From positions 60,711-124,710 of the forward strand of contig CAPEBR010000009.1 in the NCBI GenBank assembly GCA_948602995.1: a stretch of DNA of 64,000 nt. Direction: 5' to 3'. A program made the position numbers and the translations under genes. The notes below the pieces were generated by a model. It saw only the letters and a list, made by a program, of their open reading frames with translations, ran no database searches and was not told the origin of the DNA. Below are positions 25,770-34,448 of the stretch, piece after piece; the first letter of the stretch is position 1; each line of letters opens with the position of its first letter. This DNA is from an uncultured Dorea sp. (lineage in GTDB: Bacteria; Bacillota; Clostridia; Lachnospirales; Lachnospiraceae).

Positions 25770-25798
25770 TATACTATGAAAAGGGACAGGCTAATGTT
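25770..25798 (-). promoter_or_regulatory. sigma-K-type promoter of the split amidase
   Basis: Minus strand AACA (25798-25795), 16 bases, CATAGTATA (25778-25770). This fits the Bacillus sigma-K consensus mACm-N16/17-CATAnnnTA at every defined position; sigma-E -10 elements also resemble it. It lies 26 bases upstream of the amidase ATG. It would also transcribe into the small ORFs and recombinase while the element is present. Confidence 0.65.
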
Positions 25799-25801
25799 AA
25801 G

Positions 25802-25879
25802 TTGGGGACGGGGTATTTTTCGCCATAGCGAACAAAAGCTCCTGTGGAGCGTTTGAGGTGAAAAATGCCCCGTCCCCAA
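25802..25879. repeat. palindromic repeat family C, copy 2 (with loop insertion)
   Basis: Arms TTGGGGACGGGGTATTTTT and AAAAATGCCCCGTCCCCAA separated by about 40 bases that form their own GCTCC/GGAGC hairpin. It is located between the divergent split-amidase promoter and the helicase gene. Confidence 0.85.
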
Positions 25880-25954
25880 TAATCTGTTGTATTGCATAAA
25901 AAAATCAGTTATACTTTTAGTCATAGTAGAACGTTTTTGAAAGAAGGTATCATT

Positions 25955-28900
25955 ATGCACATTGCTGATTTGCATATTCACTCCCGTTATTCCCGCGCCA
26001 CCAGCAGGGACTGCACTCCGGAGACTCTTGATCTGTGGGCCAGGCGCAAGGGGATCGGCATTGTCGGAACCGGCGACTTCACACACCCGGCATGGCGGCA
26101 GGAACTCCAGGAAAAGCTAAGACCCGCAGGGGGCGGGCTCTATGTACTAAAGGACGAGTACCGCATTGCGGATTCCGGTGCTGCGGACACCCTGCAGCCC
26201 CATTTCGTCATAACCGGAGAGATCAGCTCCATTTATAAAAAATATGACAAGGTGCGAAAAGTACACAGCCTGATTCTTCTTCCCGGGCTTGAGGAAGCTG
26301 AAATCATCTCCCGGAAGCTTGAGGCGATCGGCAATATCCATTCCGATGGGAGGCCCATACTGGGACTGGACTGCCATGACCTGTTGGAAATCCTTCTAGA
26401 ACTCTGTCCGGAAGCAGTCTATGTTCCTGCCCACATTTGGACGCCCCATTTTTCCCTGTTCGGTGCTTTTTCGGGCTTTAATTCTGTGGAAGAATGTTTC
26501 GGCGACCTGTCCTCCCATATCCATGCGATGGAAACCGGCCTTTCCTCGGACCCGCCCATGAACTGGCGTGTATCTGCCCTGGACCGCTACCAGCTGATCT
26601 CCAACTCCGACGCCCACTCCCCCGCGAAACTGGGCCGGGAAGCCAGTCTCCTTGACATCCCCTTGTCCTATGAAGGATTAAAAAATGCAATTGAGACCGG
26701 AAAGGGACTGACCGGAACCATTGAATTTTTCCCGGAGGAGGGCAAATACCACTTTGACGGCCACCGGAAATGTGATATCTGTCTGTCCCCCTCAGAGACG
26801 GAAAAATACGGCGGCATCTGTCCTGTCTGCGGACGCAGACTGACCATTGGTGTTTCGCACCGCATAGAGCAGATGGCAGATCGTTCTGAAGGCTATTTCA
26901 AAAGAGATGCCCCGGCCTACGAGAGCCTTGTACCTCTTCCGGAAATTATCGCCGCATCCGTGGGATACTCCTCTGCCAGCGCCAAAGTACAGAGGGAATA
27001 CCAGGTGATGCTGAAAAAGCTCGGACCGGAATTTCCGATTCTGAGGGAAATCCCCCTTGAGGAAATCCGGAGCGTCTCGGGTATCTTAATTTCCGAAGGA
27101 ATTGGACGGCTCCGGCAGGGGACTGTCACGAGAATCCCCGGATTTGACGGAAGGTACGGGATCATACGCCTCTTCACCCCCGAAGATCTAGATCAGCTGA
27201 ACGGGCAGCTAAGCCTCTTTAGCGGCGGGGAAGCTCTCCCTGGGAATCCGTCTGCTGACAGTAATTCAGGGCAGAACGCAGACTCTGTGCATAAATCAGA
27301 AAACAAGCCCTCAGGTCTGCCGCAGAATAACAGCATCTCATGTCTGCCCGCCAATGACCAGAAGACGGATCAGCCATACCCTTTGCAGGGTGGCAAAGAA
27401 AACCTCAAATCCGGTAACCGGCAGACTCTTCCCCATGCCCTGGCAAATGAACGGCAGCGCTGCGCCATAGAAGCCATTAACCGTGTGACATTAGTAACTG
27501 CAGGTCCCGGAACCGGGAAGACGTACACTCTGGTCTCCCATATACTGCACCTTCTGGAAATGAGAAGAGTAAAGCCCTCCTGCATCACTGCGGTCACCTT
27601 TACCAATCAGGCGGCAGAGGAAATGCGGGAGCGGATTCAGAAGCATCTAGGGAAAAGTGCTGCAGGAAGACGGCTGCAAATCGGAACCTTCCACTCCATA
27701 GCATGGAAATTTCTCATGGAAAATGGAGCAGAACCCTCCCTTGCCAAAGAGACAGTGACAAGAGACCTGGCGGAGAACATCATAAAAACCCTCCGGCTGA
27801 ACATAAGTGTCACCCGTTTCCTGAATGAATTTTCGCGCTATAAGACAAGAACCTTTCTGTACTCTTCCAAAGAAACCTCCAGCCTGACAGACTATAGCAC
27901 AGGCCAGAAGCAGCCTCTTATGCCTGATATGGCTGCCATGGAAATTATAACGGATAAAGCCGAAGATGATGGAGAAGGAGATGAAGATGAGAGCCTGTCT
28001 GCCGATAAACTCGCGGGGGCATTTGAGGCCTATCAGAATGCTCTGCTGGAATATGGTGTCATGGATTTTGACGATATATTAATAGAAGCCTGCCGGATTG
28101 CCTCAGATAAACCTGCGGAAAGTAAAAAGGATGCCGGACATTTTTCCTACCTCATGGTGGACGAGTTCCAGGATATCAGCCCCCTTGAATACCAGCTTAT
28201 GAAGGCATGGAACGAAGGCGGGAAGGAACTGTTCGCTATCGGCGATGCCGACCAGTCCATCTATGGCTTCCGGGGCTCCGATGCACGATGCTTTGAGCGC
28301 CTGGCAGAAGAATTTCCGGAGGCACGCCGGATCACACTTGAAGAAAACTACAGATCCACACCGCAGATCCTCACTTTCGCCGAAGAAATTATTTCCAAAA
28401 ATCCCGGCGGAACCAGGCATTTACACCCCCACACGCCGGACGGCCTTCCTGTACGGCTTGTCCAGGCAGACAGCGCCGCCTCAGAAGCTATATTTATCGC
28501 AAAGGAAATCAACCGGCTCACCGGCGGAATCGGAATGCTGGATGCCCAGGATATTTTCCCTGATAGCGGAGGAAGCCCAAAAAGCTTTGATGACATCGCA
28601 GTCCTGTACCGGACCCACAGGCAGGCAGACCTTTTGGAAACATGCCTGAAAAAAGAAGGCATCCCCTACATTGTCTCCGGCCGGGATGACTATCTCCTGG
28701 AACCCGCAGTACGGGGAACGATAAGCTTCTTTACAAGCCTTCTAAATCCATCTCCAAAACACAGACTGGCAAAGGAAAGCGCACTGAAACTTCTATGGAA
28801 CTCCGGGGCAGAGGACTCTGCAGGCAGGATGGCAGACGCCATCTACGAAGCTATGGCTGCAAAATATACGCCATTTTTGAAAAAGAAAAAGCCCGTGAAA

Positions 28901-29374
28901 ATTTTAGAGGAATGGTCAGAAGAACTCTCCTTCGGGAAGCATAAGGCTATACAGAAGCTGTGCCGGACTGCCCTCTTCTATTCGTCAATGGCTGACTTTA
29001 TACACGCTCTGGAGTTCGGCGTGGAGAGCGATCTGAAACGCTGCGGAACAAAACAGTACAAATCCGGCGCTGTCACCCTGATGACCCTGCATGGCTCAAA
29101 AGGACTGGAATTTCCGGCTGTACTGATCTTTGGTGTCCGGGAAGGTATGATCCCCTTCGAGTACGGGAACGGTTACTCCGATGTAGAGGAGGAACGCCGC
29201 CTCTTCTATGTCGGAATCACCAGGGCCCGGGAGAACCTAATCCTTACCACCTCAAAGGATAAGTCCTCCTTTTTGACAGAAGCGTCCGAAGAACTGTTGG
29301 TAAAAGAAAAAGTCCGGCAGACGGGAAACGAAGGGAATTATAAGCAGATGAGCCTTTTTGACTTTACTAAATAA
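25955..29374 (+). CDS. EndoQ-type PHP nuclease fused to a UvrD-family helicase
   Basis: A 1,139-residue fusion. Residues 1-260 form a PHP phosphoesterase with metal motifs DLHIHSRYSR, GTGDFTHP, LDCHD and SNSDAHS. A CxxC..CxxC zinc finger (CDICLSPSE...CPVCGRRL) spans about 285-315, and a helical region ESLVPLPEIIAAS follows, the layout of endonuclease Q, which nicks 5' of deaminated bases. After a low-complexity linker (about 430-490) comes an SF1A helicase: AGPGTGKTYT near 518, VDEFQDIS near 735, GDADQSIYGFRGSD near 765, ENYRST near 795, TLHGSKGLEF near 1045 and YVGITRARENL near 1085. I infer repair of uracil or hypoxanthine coupled to unwinding. Start 25955 has GAAGGT upstream; an ATG 21 codons earlier precedes the PHP fold and lacks a site. 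Confidence 0.9.
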   Translation: MHIADLHIHSRYSRATSRDCTPETLDLWARRKGIGIVGTGDFTHPAWRQELQEKLRPAGGGLYVLKDEYRIADSGAADTLQPHFVITGEISSIYKKYDKVRKVHSLILLPGLEEAEIISRKLEAIGNIHSDGRPILGLDCHDLLEILLELCPEAVYVPAHIWTPHFSLFGAFSGFNSVEECFGDLSSHIHAMETGLSSDPPMNWRVSALDRYQLISNSDAHSPAKLGREASLLDIPLSYEGLKNAIETGKGLTGTIEFFPEEGKYHFDGHRKCDICLSPSETEKYGGICPVCGRRLTIGVSHRIEQMADRSEGYFKRDAPAYESLVPLPEIIAASVGYSSASAKVQREYQVMLKKLGPEFPILREIPLEEIRSVSGILISEGIGRLRQGTVTRIPGFDGRYGIIRLFTPEDLDQLNGQLSLFSGGEALPGNPSADSNSGQNADSVHKSENKPSGLPQNNSISCLPANDQKTDQPYPLQGGKENLKSGNRQTLPHALANERQRCAIEAINRVTLVTAGPGTGKTYTLVSHILHLLEMRRVKPSCITAVTFTNQAAEEMRERIQKHLGKSAAGRRLQIGTFHSIAWKFLMENGAEPSLAKETVTRDLAENIIKTLRLNISVTRFLNEFSRYKTRTFLYSSKETSSLTDYSTGQKQPLMPDMAAMEIITDKAEDDGEGDEDESLSADKLAGAFEAYQNALLEYGVMDFDDILIEACRIASDKPAESKKDAGHFSYLMVDEFQDISPLEYQLMKAWNEGGKELFAIGDADQSIYGFRGSDARCFERLAEEFPEARRITLEENYRSTPQILTFAEEIISKNPGGTRHLHPHTPDGLPVRLVQADSAASEAIFIAKEINRLTGGIGMLDAQDIFPDSGGSPKSFDDIAVLYRTHRQADLLETCLKKEGIPYIVSGRDDYLLEPAVRGTISFFTSLLNPSPKHRLAKESALKLLWNSGAEDSAGRMADAIYEAMAAKYTPFLKKKKPVKILEEWSEELSFGKHKAIQKLCRTALFYSSMADFIHALEFGVESDLKRCGTKQYKSGAVTLMTLHGSKGLEFPAVLIFGVREGMIPFEYGNGYSDVEEERRLFYVGITRARENLILTTSKDKSSFLTEASEELLVKEKVRQTGNEGNYKQMSLFDFTK

Positions 29375-29376
29375 AG

Positions 29377-29595
29377 GATGATGATGCAATTATCATTGAG
29401 CTGAAGGTGAATCATAGCGCCGCGGATGCAGTCATGCAAATTAAAGACCGGCAATATGCACTCCGCTTTGAAGGAAAGATTGGTGAAAGACCGGAATACA
29501 CGGGACGTGTACTTGCTGTCGGTATTGCATACTATAAAGACGATTCTTCAAAACGGCACGAATGCCGCGTCGAGGTGCTGCGCGAAAGATTGTAA
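29377..29595 (+). pseudogene. C-terminal remnant of a PD-(D/E)XK nuclease protein
   Basis: The frame reads KDDDAIIIELKVNHSAADAV and ends EVLRERL, matching the PDDEXK_9 C-terminus (catalytic Glu-x-Lys in IELK, then the Gln/Tyr helix DRQYALRF). It begins directly after the helicase stop, lacks any ATPase domain or start, and is followed by the convergent glucosidase. It is a decayed relative of the gene at 21739-23472. Confidence 0.75.
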
Positions 29596-29642
29596 AACTT
29601 TGGGGCTGACGGCAGATTGCAGGCAGTTATATTCACGGGTCA

Positions 29643-29667
29643 GGAATGCGCGTAAGCCGCGCATTCC
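29643..29667. terminator. hairpin between convergent units
   Basis: GGAATGCGC/GCGCATTCC stem with a seven-base loop in the gap between the nuclease remnant and the glucosidase. No clear T-run, so termination is uncertain. Confidence 0.45.
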
Positions 29668-29679
29668 TCGAATAAATAT

Positions 29680-31353
29680 CTACTGTCCCTGCATATCCAG
29701 TATAACCACCTGAAACCCCTGAAGCCTCAGCACATCCCCTTCCCGGACAAGTTCAGGGCAGTTATTAAGCAGAATCTTCCGATAATCCGCCGGAAGAACC
29801 GCATCCTGTTCCTCCATCTGGTAATTCCCCATAACCAGCAGCGTCCTGTCTCCCCTCCGGTAATAAGCCATCAGGTTATGCTGTTCCTCAAGGTACGGCT
29901 CAAGTGTTCCATACACAATGGTCTCCTTATATTCCGGGGACTTGCGCAGCGCAATCAGTTTTTTATAAAAGCTTCTTACCGAATCCGGATCCTCCTGCTG
30001 GTCTGCGGCATTGATAGAAATATAATTGGGATTCACCTTAAGCCACGGTTTTCCTGTGGTAAAACCGGCATTTATTTCCGCCGACCACTGCATCGGAGTC
30101 CTGGCATTGTCACGGCTCATGCGCGCCACGGCCGTCAGGGCATCCTCCGGGGACAGACCTGCTTCAAGAGCCACACGGTACTCATCCAGTGTAGAAATAT
30201 CGTCCACCTCATCAATGGAAGCTATCGGCACATTCTCCATTCCCAGCTCCTGTCCCTGATAGATAAATGGCAGCCCTCTGAGCATAAAATTCAGTGCCGC
30301 AAGAAGCTTCTTGCTCCGCGGGCAGCAAGAGCCCTCCGGAATATACCGGCTGACGCCCCGGGGCTCGTCATGATTCTCAATAATATTAGACAGAAAACCG
30401 ATATCCCCGACCTTCGCCTGAGCCTCAAAGCAACATCTCTTATAATCATCCGGCATGATTGGTTTCGCATCATACCACCCCTTTTCACTGCCTCCGAAAA
30501 TAGCCTCGTTAAAATCAAACATACTGGAGAAATAGCCGTTTTCTCCGATAAATTCAGAGAGTTCCTCCGGCTTTTCATTAAATACCTCTCCCACTGAAAA
30601 AGCATCATATTTTTTGAAAGTACAGTCACGCATCTCCCCTAAAAATTCACCGATTCCGTGGGCATCTCTCAGCATGGACTGGATACTGCAGAGACCGTCT
30701 GCGCGGTCTGCTTCGTAATTAGCGAAAGGAAGCGCCTTCTTAATATTAATAATTGCGTCAATACGGAAGCCGCTCACACCTTTTTCCAGCCACCAGTTGA
30801 TATTTTTGTAAACCTCCTGACGAAGTTCAGGGTTCTCCCAGTTCAGATCCGGCTGCTTTTTATGAAAAACATGCAGATACTGCTTGTCTGTTCCAGGCAG
30901 ATCCTCCCACACAGAACCGCCAAAATAGGATCTCCAGTTGGTAGGCAGTTCACCCTCCTTTTTATCCTGCAGATAGAAAAAGTTCCCATATTTTCCCTCC
31001 GGATCCCTGCAGGCTTTCCTAAACCATTCATGCTCGTCAGAGCAATGGTTCACCACCAGGTCCATCAGGACATACATATTGCGTTTCTTCGTCTCCTTAA
31101 GAAGCTGCTCCATATCCGCCATCGTGCCGAAACGAGGGTCAATATCATAATAATCGGAAATGTCATATCCCTCATCCGCCAAAGGGGAGGGATAGCAGGG
31201 AGAGAGCCAGATCAAATCTACTCCCAGATCTTCCAGATAATCAAGCTTGCTGATAATCCCAGGGATATCTCCAATCCCGTCCCCGTTGGAATCGCAAAAA
31301 CTCTTTGGGTAAATTTGATAGGCCACCTTGTCATGCCACCACTTTTTTATCAT
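29680..31353 (-). CDS. GH13 alpha-glucosidase (oligo-1,6-glucosidase type)
   Basis: A 557-residue cytosolic glycosidase. The alpha-amylase conserved regions are present: DLVVNHCSDEHEW (region I), GFRIDAIINI (nucleophile Asp), FSVGEVF (acid/base Glu) and IIENHDEPR (transition-state Asp), plus QGQELGMEN. The N-terminus WWHDKVAYQIYPKSF and length fit the GH13_31 oligo-1,6-glucosidase/alpha-glucosidase group, so isomalto- or malto-oligosaccharides (possibly sucrose) are likely substrates. ATG 31353 has GGAGG seven bases upstream; a frame extension upstream of it is not domain sequence. It overlaps the end of a 42-codon ORF. Confidence 0.93.
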   Translation of the reverse strand: MIKKWWHDKVAYQIYPKSFCDSNGDGIGDIPGIISKLDYLEDLGVDLIWLSPCYPSPLADEGYDISDYYDIDPRFGTMADMEQLLKETKKRNMYVLMDLVVNHCSDEHEWFRKACRDPEGKYGNFFYLQDKKEGELPTNWRSYFGGSVWEDLPGTDKQYLHVFHKKQPDLNWENPELRQEVYKNINWWLEKGVSGFRIDAIINIKKALPFANYEADRADGLCSIQSMLRDAHGIGEFLGEMRDCTFKKYDAFSVGEVFNEKPEELSEFIGENGYFSSMFDFNEAIFGGSEKGWYDAKPIMPDDYKRCCFEAQAKVGDIGFLSNIIENHDEPRGVSRYIPEGSCCPRSKKLLAALNFMLRGLPFIYQGQELGMENVPIASIDEVDDISTLDEYRVALEAGLSPEDALTAVARMSRDNARTPMQWSAEINAGFTTGKPWLKVNPNYISINAADQQEDPDSVRSFYKKLIALRKSPEYKETIVYGTLEPYLEEQHNLMAYYRRGDRTLLVMGNYQMEEQDAVLPADYRKILLNNCPELVREGDVLRLQGFQVVILDMQGQ

Positions 31354-31459
31354 AATGATACCTCCATGTATTGGGGACTTTTGGAATAATCTCCTCATTT
31401 TCTTTGCACCACTCTGCACATTCACGGTATGCAGAGCGCACTCCTAAGACGTGAATCAT
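31331..31459 (-). CDS. 42-residue ORF bridging the M3 peptidase and glucosidase genes
   Basis: ATG 31459 overlaps the peptidase stop (TTATGA) with AAGGAG seven bases upstream, and the frame ends inside the glucosidase start region. The sequence contains HVLGVRSAYRECAEWCKENE. Good ribosome site and overlaps suggest translation, perhaps only as a coupling device. No family recognised. Confidence 0.4.
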   Translation of the reverse strand: MIHVLGVRSAYRECAEWCKENEEIIPKVPNTWRYHYDKKVVA

Positions 31460-33147
31460 AACAAGACTCCTTCGATATATTCCACCGCCCGCTTCACACT
31501 TCCATCCTCGAACGGAACCGACAGACCCGCATGTCTTAATGTCTCCAGATAGCTCATACTGCCCCCGCATTTACACAGCTTCAGATAATCCTTCCACGCT
31601 TTCTCATGGTCTTGGGCATTCTTTGCAGCAAATTCCATTGCGCCCATTGTAGTAAGAATATAATTAATATAGTAAAACGGATAAAGGAATATATGCAGCT
31701 TATGATACCAGAACCCGCCCCTGTCAAAGAAATCGTCTGCATCATACTTACGCCAGGGCATATAGATCTCCTCCAGCTTCTTCCATTCTAATGTGCGCTC
31801 TTTTGGTGTAAGATTCGGATTCCCGTAGCATATATGCTGGAATTCATCCACCGCTGTCCCGAAAGGCACCAGCATCAGCGCATCCTGCAGATGGGCAAAT
31901 CTGTATTTATCCGCCTGCTCCCCGAAGAACATTTCCGCATATTTATAGGCAAACTGTTCCATGCTCATGGAATGAATCTCAGCAATATCCGTTGCCGAAA
32001 AATAGTAAGACGACAGCGGCTGCTCTCTCATGGCCATGTATCCTGCAAATGCGTGCCCCATCTCATGGGACAATACCTGCATGTCGAATATAGTGTGATT
32101 CAGGCACGCGAATACAAAGGGCGCCTGATAATCCGGCAGAATCGTCATATATCCGGTAGACGCCTTCCCCGGCTTATTCTTAAGGTCAAGCAGCTCATGC
32201 TGAATCATAAAATCCGCAAACTCACCCGTCTCCGGACTAATCTCATGGTACATCTTCTGTGCCTGGGAAATCATAAAGTCTTCATCCCCTGCCGGAATTG
32301 CATTTCCATCTGGAAATACACGCTTCTCGTCGTACGCCATCAGAGTATCGACTCCCAGGCGCTCTCTCTGCATTTCATACAGCTTCTTACATAAGGGGAC
32401 CGCATACTCCCGTACCTGCCTGCGGAAATCCGCCACTTCCTCCTGACCATAATCCGTACGTCCCTGCTGCATATAGCCTACCGGGATAAAACTATCATAG
32501 CCAAGGTTTTCCGCCATCTGCGTCCGCACCTTTATCAGCTCGTCCCAGATCTCCTCCATCCGTTTCTCATGGCTATGGTAGAATGCAGAATATTCCCTGT
32601 ATGCTGCTGCCCGTACCTCCCTGTCCTCGTGTTCAAAGAATTTCTGAAGACCGTACAGATTCCTTATCTCTCCCATAAACGGAATCTCTGCTGTTGCCAT
32701 AATCTTCTCATATTCGCTGGTAAGAACAGCCTCCTTTTGCATCAGTGGAATATTCTCCCTGCAGAAGGTTTTCTTCTCAAGCTCCATAGATACAAACATC
32801 TGTCTGCCATATTCTTCTTCAAGCTCTGCACGGAAAGCAGAATTCATAAATGACTCCTTTAGCGCAAGAAGCCCCGGGGTCACCTCTGGCATTTTTGCCT
32901 TTAAAAATGCGTCCTCTTTTTCATAAAATTCATCCCGGGTATCCAGGGTATGCCTGATTGACGCAAGCGTGACTGCCGTCTCCATATGCTTTGTGAATTC
33001 CTCCATTTCCATAAGGCAGGCCTTCACCTCCTTGTAGGATACGGCACAATTTACCCGGTCTTTCAGTTTCTCTGCTGATTCTTCAATCATCTCAAAATCC
33101 GGCCTTATATATTCCATCCCAGAAAATGTAAACTGTCTTTGCTCCAT
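31456..33147 (-). CDS. M3-family oligoendopeptidase
   Basis: A 563-residue zinc metallopeptidase (thimet/PepF family). The zinc motif HEMGHAF (HExxH) lies near residue 360, with the third ligand Glu in the following ATDIAEIHSMSMEQ segment and the conserved DGRGGFWYH-like FDRGGFWYHKLH near 490. It degrades short peptides in the cytosol. The ATG at 33147 is preceded by GGAGG eleven bases upstream; the GTG six codons earlier lies in that site. It is followed in operon-like spacing by a small ORF and the glucosidase. Confidence 0.94.
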   Translation of the reverse strand: MEQRQFTFSGMEYIRPDFEMIEESAEKLKDRVNCAVSYKEVKACLMEMEEFTKHMETAVTLASIRHTLDTRDEFYEKEDAFLKAKMPEVTPGLLALKESFMNSAFRAELEEEYGRQMFVSMELEKKTFCRENIPLMQKEAVLTSEYEKIMATAEIPFMGEIRNLYGLQKFFEHEDREVRAAAYREYSAFYHSHEKRMEEIWDELIKVRTQMAENLGYDSFIPVGYMQQGRTDYGQEEVADFRRQVREYAVPLCKKLYEMQRERLGVDTLMAYDEKRVFPDGNAIPAGDEDFMISQAQKMYHEISPETGEFADFMIQHELLDLKNKPGKASTGYMTILPDYQAPFVFACLNHTIFDMQVLSHEMGHAFAGYMAMREQPLSSYYFSATDIAEIHSMSMEQFAYKYAEMFFGEQADKYRFAHLQDALMLVPFGTAVDEFQHICYGNPNLTPKERTLEWKKLEEIYMPWRKYDADDFFDRGGFWYHKLHIFLYPFYYINYILTTMGAMEFAAKNAQDHEKAWKDYLKLCKCGGSMSYLETLRHAGLSVPFEDGSVKRAVEYIEGVLL

Positions 33148-33185
33148 AATCCTTCTTCCCTCCACAATATTATTATAATCGTCTT

Positions 33186-34067
33186 TTACTTTCCTTTGAT
33201 TACCCGAATCAAAGGACGGAGTGCCTTAAAGTATTTCTGCGGCGGTTTTTTGCCAAACCTCTTATCAAAATCTGCGCTGATTGCCCTTAAATTCTTCCGG
33301 TTATGTGACTGGATGATTCTATATGCCTCCTCTGACCTTGTCACATCCAGATTATGCATGCCCAATACCGTAGCGACCAGATTTACCCCACGCTTATATT
33401 CATCCTTCATGCAGTACCTTGACAGTCTTTCCCTCCATTCTGCGTCATCCCTGACTTTCAAATACCAGTTCCGTCCGTTCTCCTGCCCTAAAACAGCTGT
33501 AAGGGCATGATACCATCCTCCCAGATCAGAAACCGGTATGGATTTGGCTATCTCAACCACATACTGTTCTTCTGTCGTTTTTTTCTGCCCGGGTTTTTCC
33601 AAAGCAGAGGCGCTTTCCATTACCGCCTCTGCCGAAGTCTGAACGGATGCCGCCCCCTTCTTTTTCTGTCCTTTTTTCTTCTTTCCTTTCTTCTTTTTCG
33701 CTTTTTTACCGCTTTCAACAGAAAAATCTTTTTGGAAGGCTGCAATCCCACGGCTCTGCCAGAAATCTATGGCAGTCTGGTAATCTCTATCATTCGAATA
33801 AATATAAAACGACGATTTCGGGTGTTTCACAATAAGATATGACAGCACCCCGATCAGCTGATAATCCAGTGCATTATTTCCGGCTGTACATTCCAGCCAG
33901 ACCATCCGGGGGTTATGTACCTGTTTTGCCAGATATTTCTCTAAATGTTTGGAATGATGCTCTGTATAGAATACAATGATTCTGTCCTTCTTCTTTATTT
34001 TTTGCAGCAGGTCAAACCATCTGTCTCCCACATTCTCTGTATCAATCAAATAATATTTCCTTTTCAA
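33186..34067 (-). CDS. PIN/NYN-like domain protein with lysine-rich linker
   Basis: A 293-residue protein. Residues 1-115 look like a PIN/NYN-type RNase-like domain: YYLIDTENVGDRW (first Asp), NNALDYQLIGVLSYLI (second acidic site) and YSNDRDYQTAIDFW (third). A strongly basic linker with repeated KKKKGKKKKGQKKKG lies near 135-155 and may bind nucleic acid. A helical C-terminal domain (SIPVSDLGGWYHALTAVLG to the end) is conserved-looking but unrecognised. The TTG start at 34067 follows GGAGG by seven bases; the domain begins at once, while the in-frame upstream extension is AT-rich non-domain sequence. Confidence 0.75.
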   Translation of the reverse strand: MKRKYYLIDTENVGDRWFDLLQKIKKKDRIIVFYTEHHSKHLEKYLAKQVHNPRMVWLECTAGNNALDYQLIGVLSYLIVKHPKSSFYIYSNDRDYQTAIDFWQSRGIAAFQKDFSVESGKKAKKKKGKKKKGQKKKGAASVQTSAEAVMESASALEKPGQKKTTEEQYVVEIAKSIPVSDLGGWYHALTAVLGQENGRNWYLKVRDDAEWRERLSRYCMKDEYKRGVNLVATVLGMHNLDVTRSEEAYRIIQSHNRKNLRAISADFDKRFGKKPPQKYFKALRPLIRVIKGK

Positions 34068-34138
34068 ATCCACTCCTCCATTTTCTTCTAAAACATCATA
34101 TCTATTATATAAAAAAAAGAAAACATTCACAAGCATGA

Positions 34139-34180
34139 AATTGGGGACGGGGCATTTTTAAAAATGCCCCGTCCCCAATT
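34139..34180. repeat. palindromic repeat family C, copy 3
   Basis: Perfect 42-base palindrome with AATTGGGGACGGGGCATTTTT arms meeting without a loop. It lies upstream of the NYN gene start. Confidence 0.92.
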
Positions 34181-34328
34181 CGCCAATTCATATATAATGT
34201 TGGGGTTTTGACGGGAAGTTTTGAGTTGACAATTATAAATTAAAATTATAATATTATATATAAATTAAATAAAAAATCTGGCAAATTGAAAACAAAATGT
34301 AAAACAAAAGAAACGGTGGAACGTATGT

Positions 34329-34418
34329 ATGTACGGCGGCGGACATTGTATGTGGCTTGAGCCTGACTATTACAAGAAGGTGCTTGAAACCTGCCTGAGC
34401 TTTCTTGAGATGGACTAA
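34329..34418 (+). pseudogene. 29-codon fragment, possible hydrolase C-terminus
   Basis: Reads MYGGGHCMWLEPDYYKKV and ends FLEMD. The GGGHCMWLEP string resembles the catalytic-His end of alpha/beta hydrolases. No ribosome site and no upstream domain, so a gene remnant is most likely. Confidence 0.3.
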
Positions 34419-34448
34419 TGCATCTGCATTTGCAAAGGGGGCAATGAA

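Larger units (their letters stand above)
34068..34448. other. 381-base gap without a confident gene
   Basis: Holds the family C palindrome (34139-34180), an AT-rich stretch 34215-34275 and a possible 29-codon remnant. No clear lrgA promoter was identified, although TTGACA-like TTGACAATTATAAATTAAAATTATAAT at 34226 offers a plausible -35/-10 pair in pieces (TTGACA and TATAAT). Confidence 0.5.

Noticed and set aside
29878..31389. Two long plus-strand open frames opposite the GH13 gene
   Set aside because: The minus-strand frame carries all GH13 catalytic motifs; the antisense frames have none and lack start signals.
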